Shown here: positions 5,533 to 6,395 of the stretch, in pieces
Layout of the letters: every line of letters starts with the position of its first letter
How positions within the stretch are numbered: position 1 is the first letter of the stretch
Assembly: GCA_016928125.1 (NCBI GenBank)
Contig: JAFGLK010000559.1
Coordinates: forward strand, 1 to 6,395
Origin: Anaerolineae bacterium
GTDB lineage: Bacteria; Chloroflexota; Anaerolineae; UBA1429
Length of the DNA: 6,395 nt
Direction of reading: 5' to 3'
Notes under the pieces: model-generated
Seen by the model: only the letters and a program-made list of their open reading frames with translations
Told to the model about the DNA's origin: nothing
Database searches by the model: none
Translations under genes and position numbers: made by a program

Positions 5533-5570
5533 AGAGACCTGGCTGGGTCACAGCGCGCTGTCGCCCTGAG

Positions 5571-5592
5571 ACGGCGTCTGGATAGGCGCCGT
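5571..5592 (+). terminator. Weak inverted repeat after the dehydratase gene
   Basis: ACGGCG (5571-5576) and CGCCGT (5587-5592) form a perfect 6-bp stem with a 10-base loop, 38 bases after the dehydratase stop and overlapping the approach to the next ribosome binding site. No T-tract follows. It may attenuate read-through or have no role. Confidence 0.2.
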
Positions 5593-5607
5593 GGGGAGAT
5601 GGTTCCT

Positions 5608-6395
5608 ATGCAGAACGGTGTGGATCAGGGGCTTGGGGGTCTGATCAGGGGTCTGCACGACCTCTGGAAGGGGCAAAGTAGAGGCAGCCGATGGGCGCTA
5701 GGGCTTTTGCTCGCGGCCTTGCTCGCCTCTCCAGTGGGCTTGGTGGCCTTGCTCCTTGGGCGAGAGGATGGCACGCAGAGACGGGTGGCCACGCCGGAGG
5801 GGCAGACGATCGCGGTCCTGGCCGCTCTGCCTGCTGGCAGCACAGGCGATACGGACCATGCTCAGGAGACGATTCAGGCATTGGGGCAGGCATCGGGGAG
5901 CGCTACGCCTGCAGAGCTAACCACCGCCCCTGGCGCGCCCGTCTCAACGCCGATGCAGGTCGTCGAGGGCGAGTGGGGCCAAGTGCTGGACGTGGTCGAT
6001 GGCGACACCATCGTCGTGCTGCTGAACGGACAGGCGCGCGTGGTGAGCTACCTGGGCATCGAGACTCCCCAGTACGGCGAAGGCACCCAGACGGATGCAC
6101 GGCTCGCCTCTGAGGCCAGGGTCGCCAATCGGGTGCTCGCCCAGGGCAAGGTGGTGCGTCTGGAGGGGAAAGAGAGCTGGATCAATGAGCGCGGGCATTT
6201 GCTGCGTTATGTCTGGCTCGACGACGAGATGATCAATGCCACGCTTGTGCGGCTGGGCTATGCGCGCTGTAGCCCGGATTCCGAGGCATCCGTGCACGGG
6301 GCGCTGCTGGCACGGCTCGAGCAGGAGGCGCGCCAGGGCCGGCTTGGCATCTGGGAGGAACGGAACGACGTGGCGATGGCGCTTGTGGTCCCATC
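5608..6395 (+). CDS. Membrane-anchored SNase-fold protein, probably catalytically inactive (3' end outside window)
   Basis: 262 residues are visible from the ATG at 5608 (GGGGAG at 5593-5598); the frame is still open at the window end. A hydrophobic segment at about 30-51 (LLLAALLASPVGLVALLLG) after a basic N-terminus acts as membrane anchor or uncleaved signal. An Ala/Thr/Gly/Pro-rich linker follows to about 118, then a staphylococcal-nuclease (OB-fold) domain placed outside the cell: VLDVVDGDTIVV (126-137), YLGIETPQ (148-155), GHLLRYVWLDDEMINATLV (196-214), RLGYA, and a closing ARQGRLGIW. Alignment by eye to S. aureus nuclease: Asp21 is kept (D133), Asp40 is E152, but Arg35 is S147, Glu43 is Q155 and Arg87 is H197. 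These are the residues needed for phosphodiester cleavage, so the domain more likely binds nucleic acid or protein than cuts. A 75-bp gap separates it from the dehydratase; functional linkage is doubtful. Confidence 0.85.
   Translation, partial: MQNGVDQGLGGLIRGLHDLWKGQSRGSRWALGLLLAALLASPVGLVALLLGREDGTQRRVATPEGQTIAVLAALPAGSTGDTDHAQETIQALGQASGSATPAELTTAPGAPVSTPMQVVEGEWGQVLDVVDGDTIVVLLNGQARVVSYLGIETPQYGEGTQTDARLASEARVANRVLAQGKVVRLEGKESWINERGHLLRYVWLDDEMINATLVRLGYARCSPDSEASVHGALLARLEQEARQGRLGIWEERNDVAMALVVP

Noticed and set aside
5522..5550. TTGACC as a -35 box for the SNase-like gene
   Set aside because: No acceptable -10 hexamer lies 16-18 bases downstream (GGGTCA or similar).
5691..6113. 140-codon + strand frame within the SNase-like gene
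   Set aside because: It is Arg/Gly/Ala-rich and out of frame with the SNase domain, which has visible motifs and continues to the window end.

Overview
The window is GC-rich bacterial chromosomal DNA with strong Shine-Dalgarno sites, tight gene packing and no mobile-element, CRISPR, tRNA or rRNA signature that I can see. A Chloroflexota (Anaerolineae-like) metagenomic contig is my best guess, from the style of the RsfS, LiaF-like and SNase-like proteins. That is inference, not something the sequence proves.

Layout. (1) Positions 3-818 (+) hold the C-terminal part of a protein I do not recognise, running in from outside the window. (2) Positions 819-1139 are non-coding and carry hairpins, a good sigma70-type promoter and an exact 17-bp tandem repeat. 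(3) Positions 1140-2011 (+) are a compact three-gene membrane operon: a LiaF-TM/DUF5668-like protein with about four helices, then two small single-helix proteins that look related to each other. (4) A perfect 14-bp hairpin at 2022-2053 separates this operon from convergent genes. (5) On the minus strand lie an RraA/HMG-aldolase-family protein (2063-2773) and, upstream of it, the ribosomal silencing factor gene rsfS (3004-3339). (6) Divergently from rsfS run an SDR oxidoreductase (3606-4337) and an enolase-superfamily acid-sugar dehydratase (4393-5532). They appear to share one operon, with an extended -10 promoter and a 13-bp palindrome at the predicted start site. (7) Positions 5608-6395 (+) hold a membrane-anchored SNase-fold protein that runs off the window end. 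It is not obvious as an ORF because it lacks an in-window stop.

How the genes may work together. The dehydratase (beta-elimination of an acid sugar to a 2-keto-3-deoxy acid), the NAD(P)-dependent SDR and the RraA-type lyase (retro-aldol cleavage or decarboxylation of a 2-keto acid) together suggest a small sugar-acid catabolic module. It is split around the housekeeping gene rsfS. The substrate is not determined.

Most interesting points: the SNase-like domain has lost all three classical catalytic side chains equivalent to Arg35, Glu43 and Arg87, so it is probably a pseudonuclease. The dehydratase has Glu where the first metal-binding Asp is expected. The SDR has Cys where the tetrad Asn is expected. 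The rsfS start may be CTG. No large undescribed system is evident.
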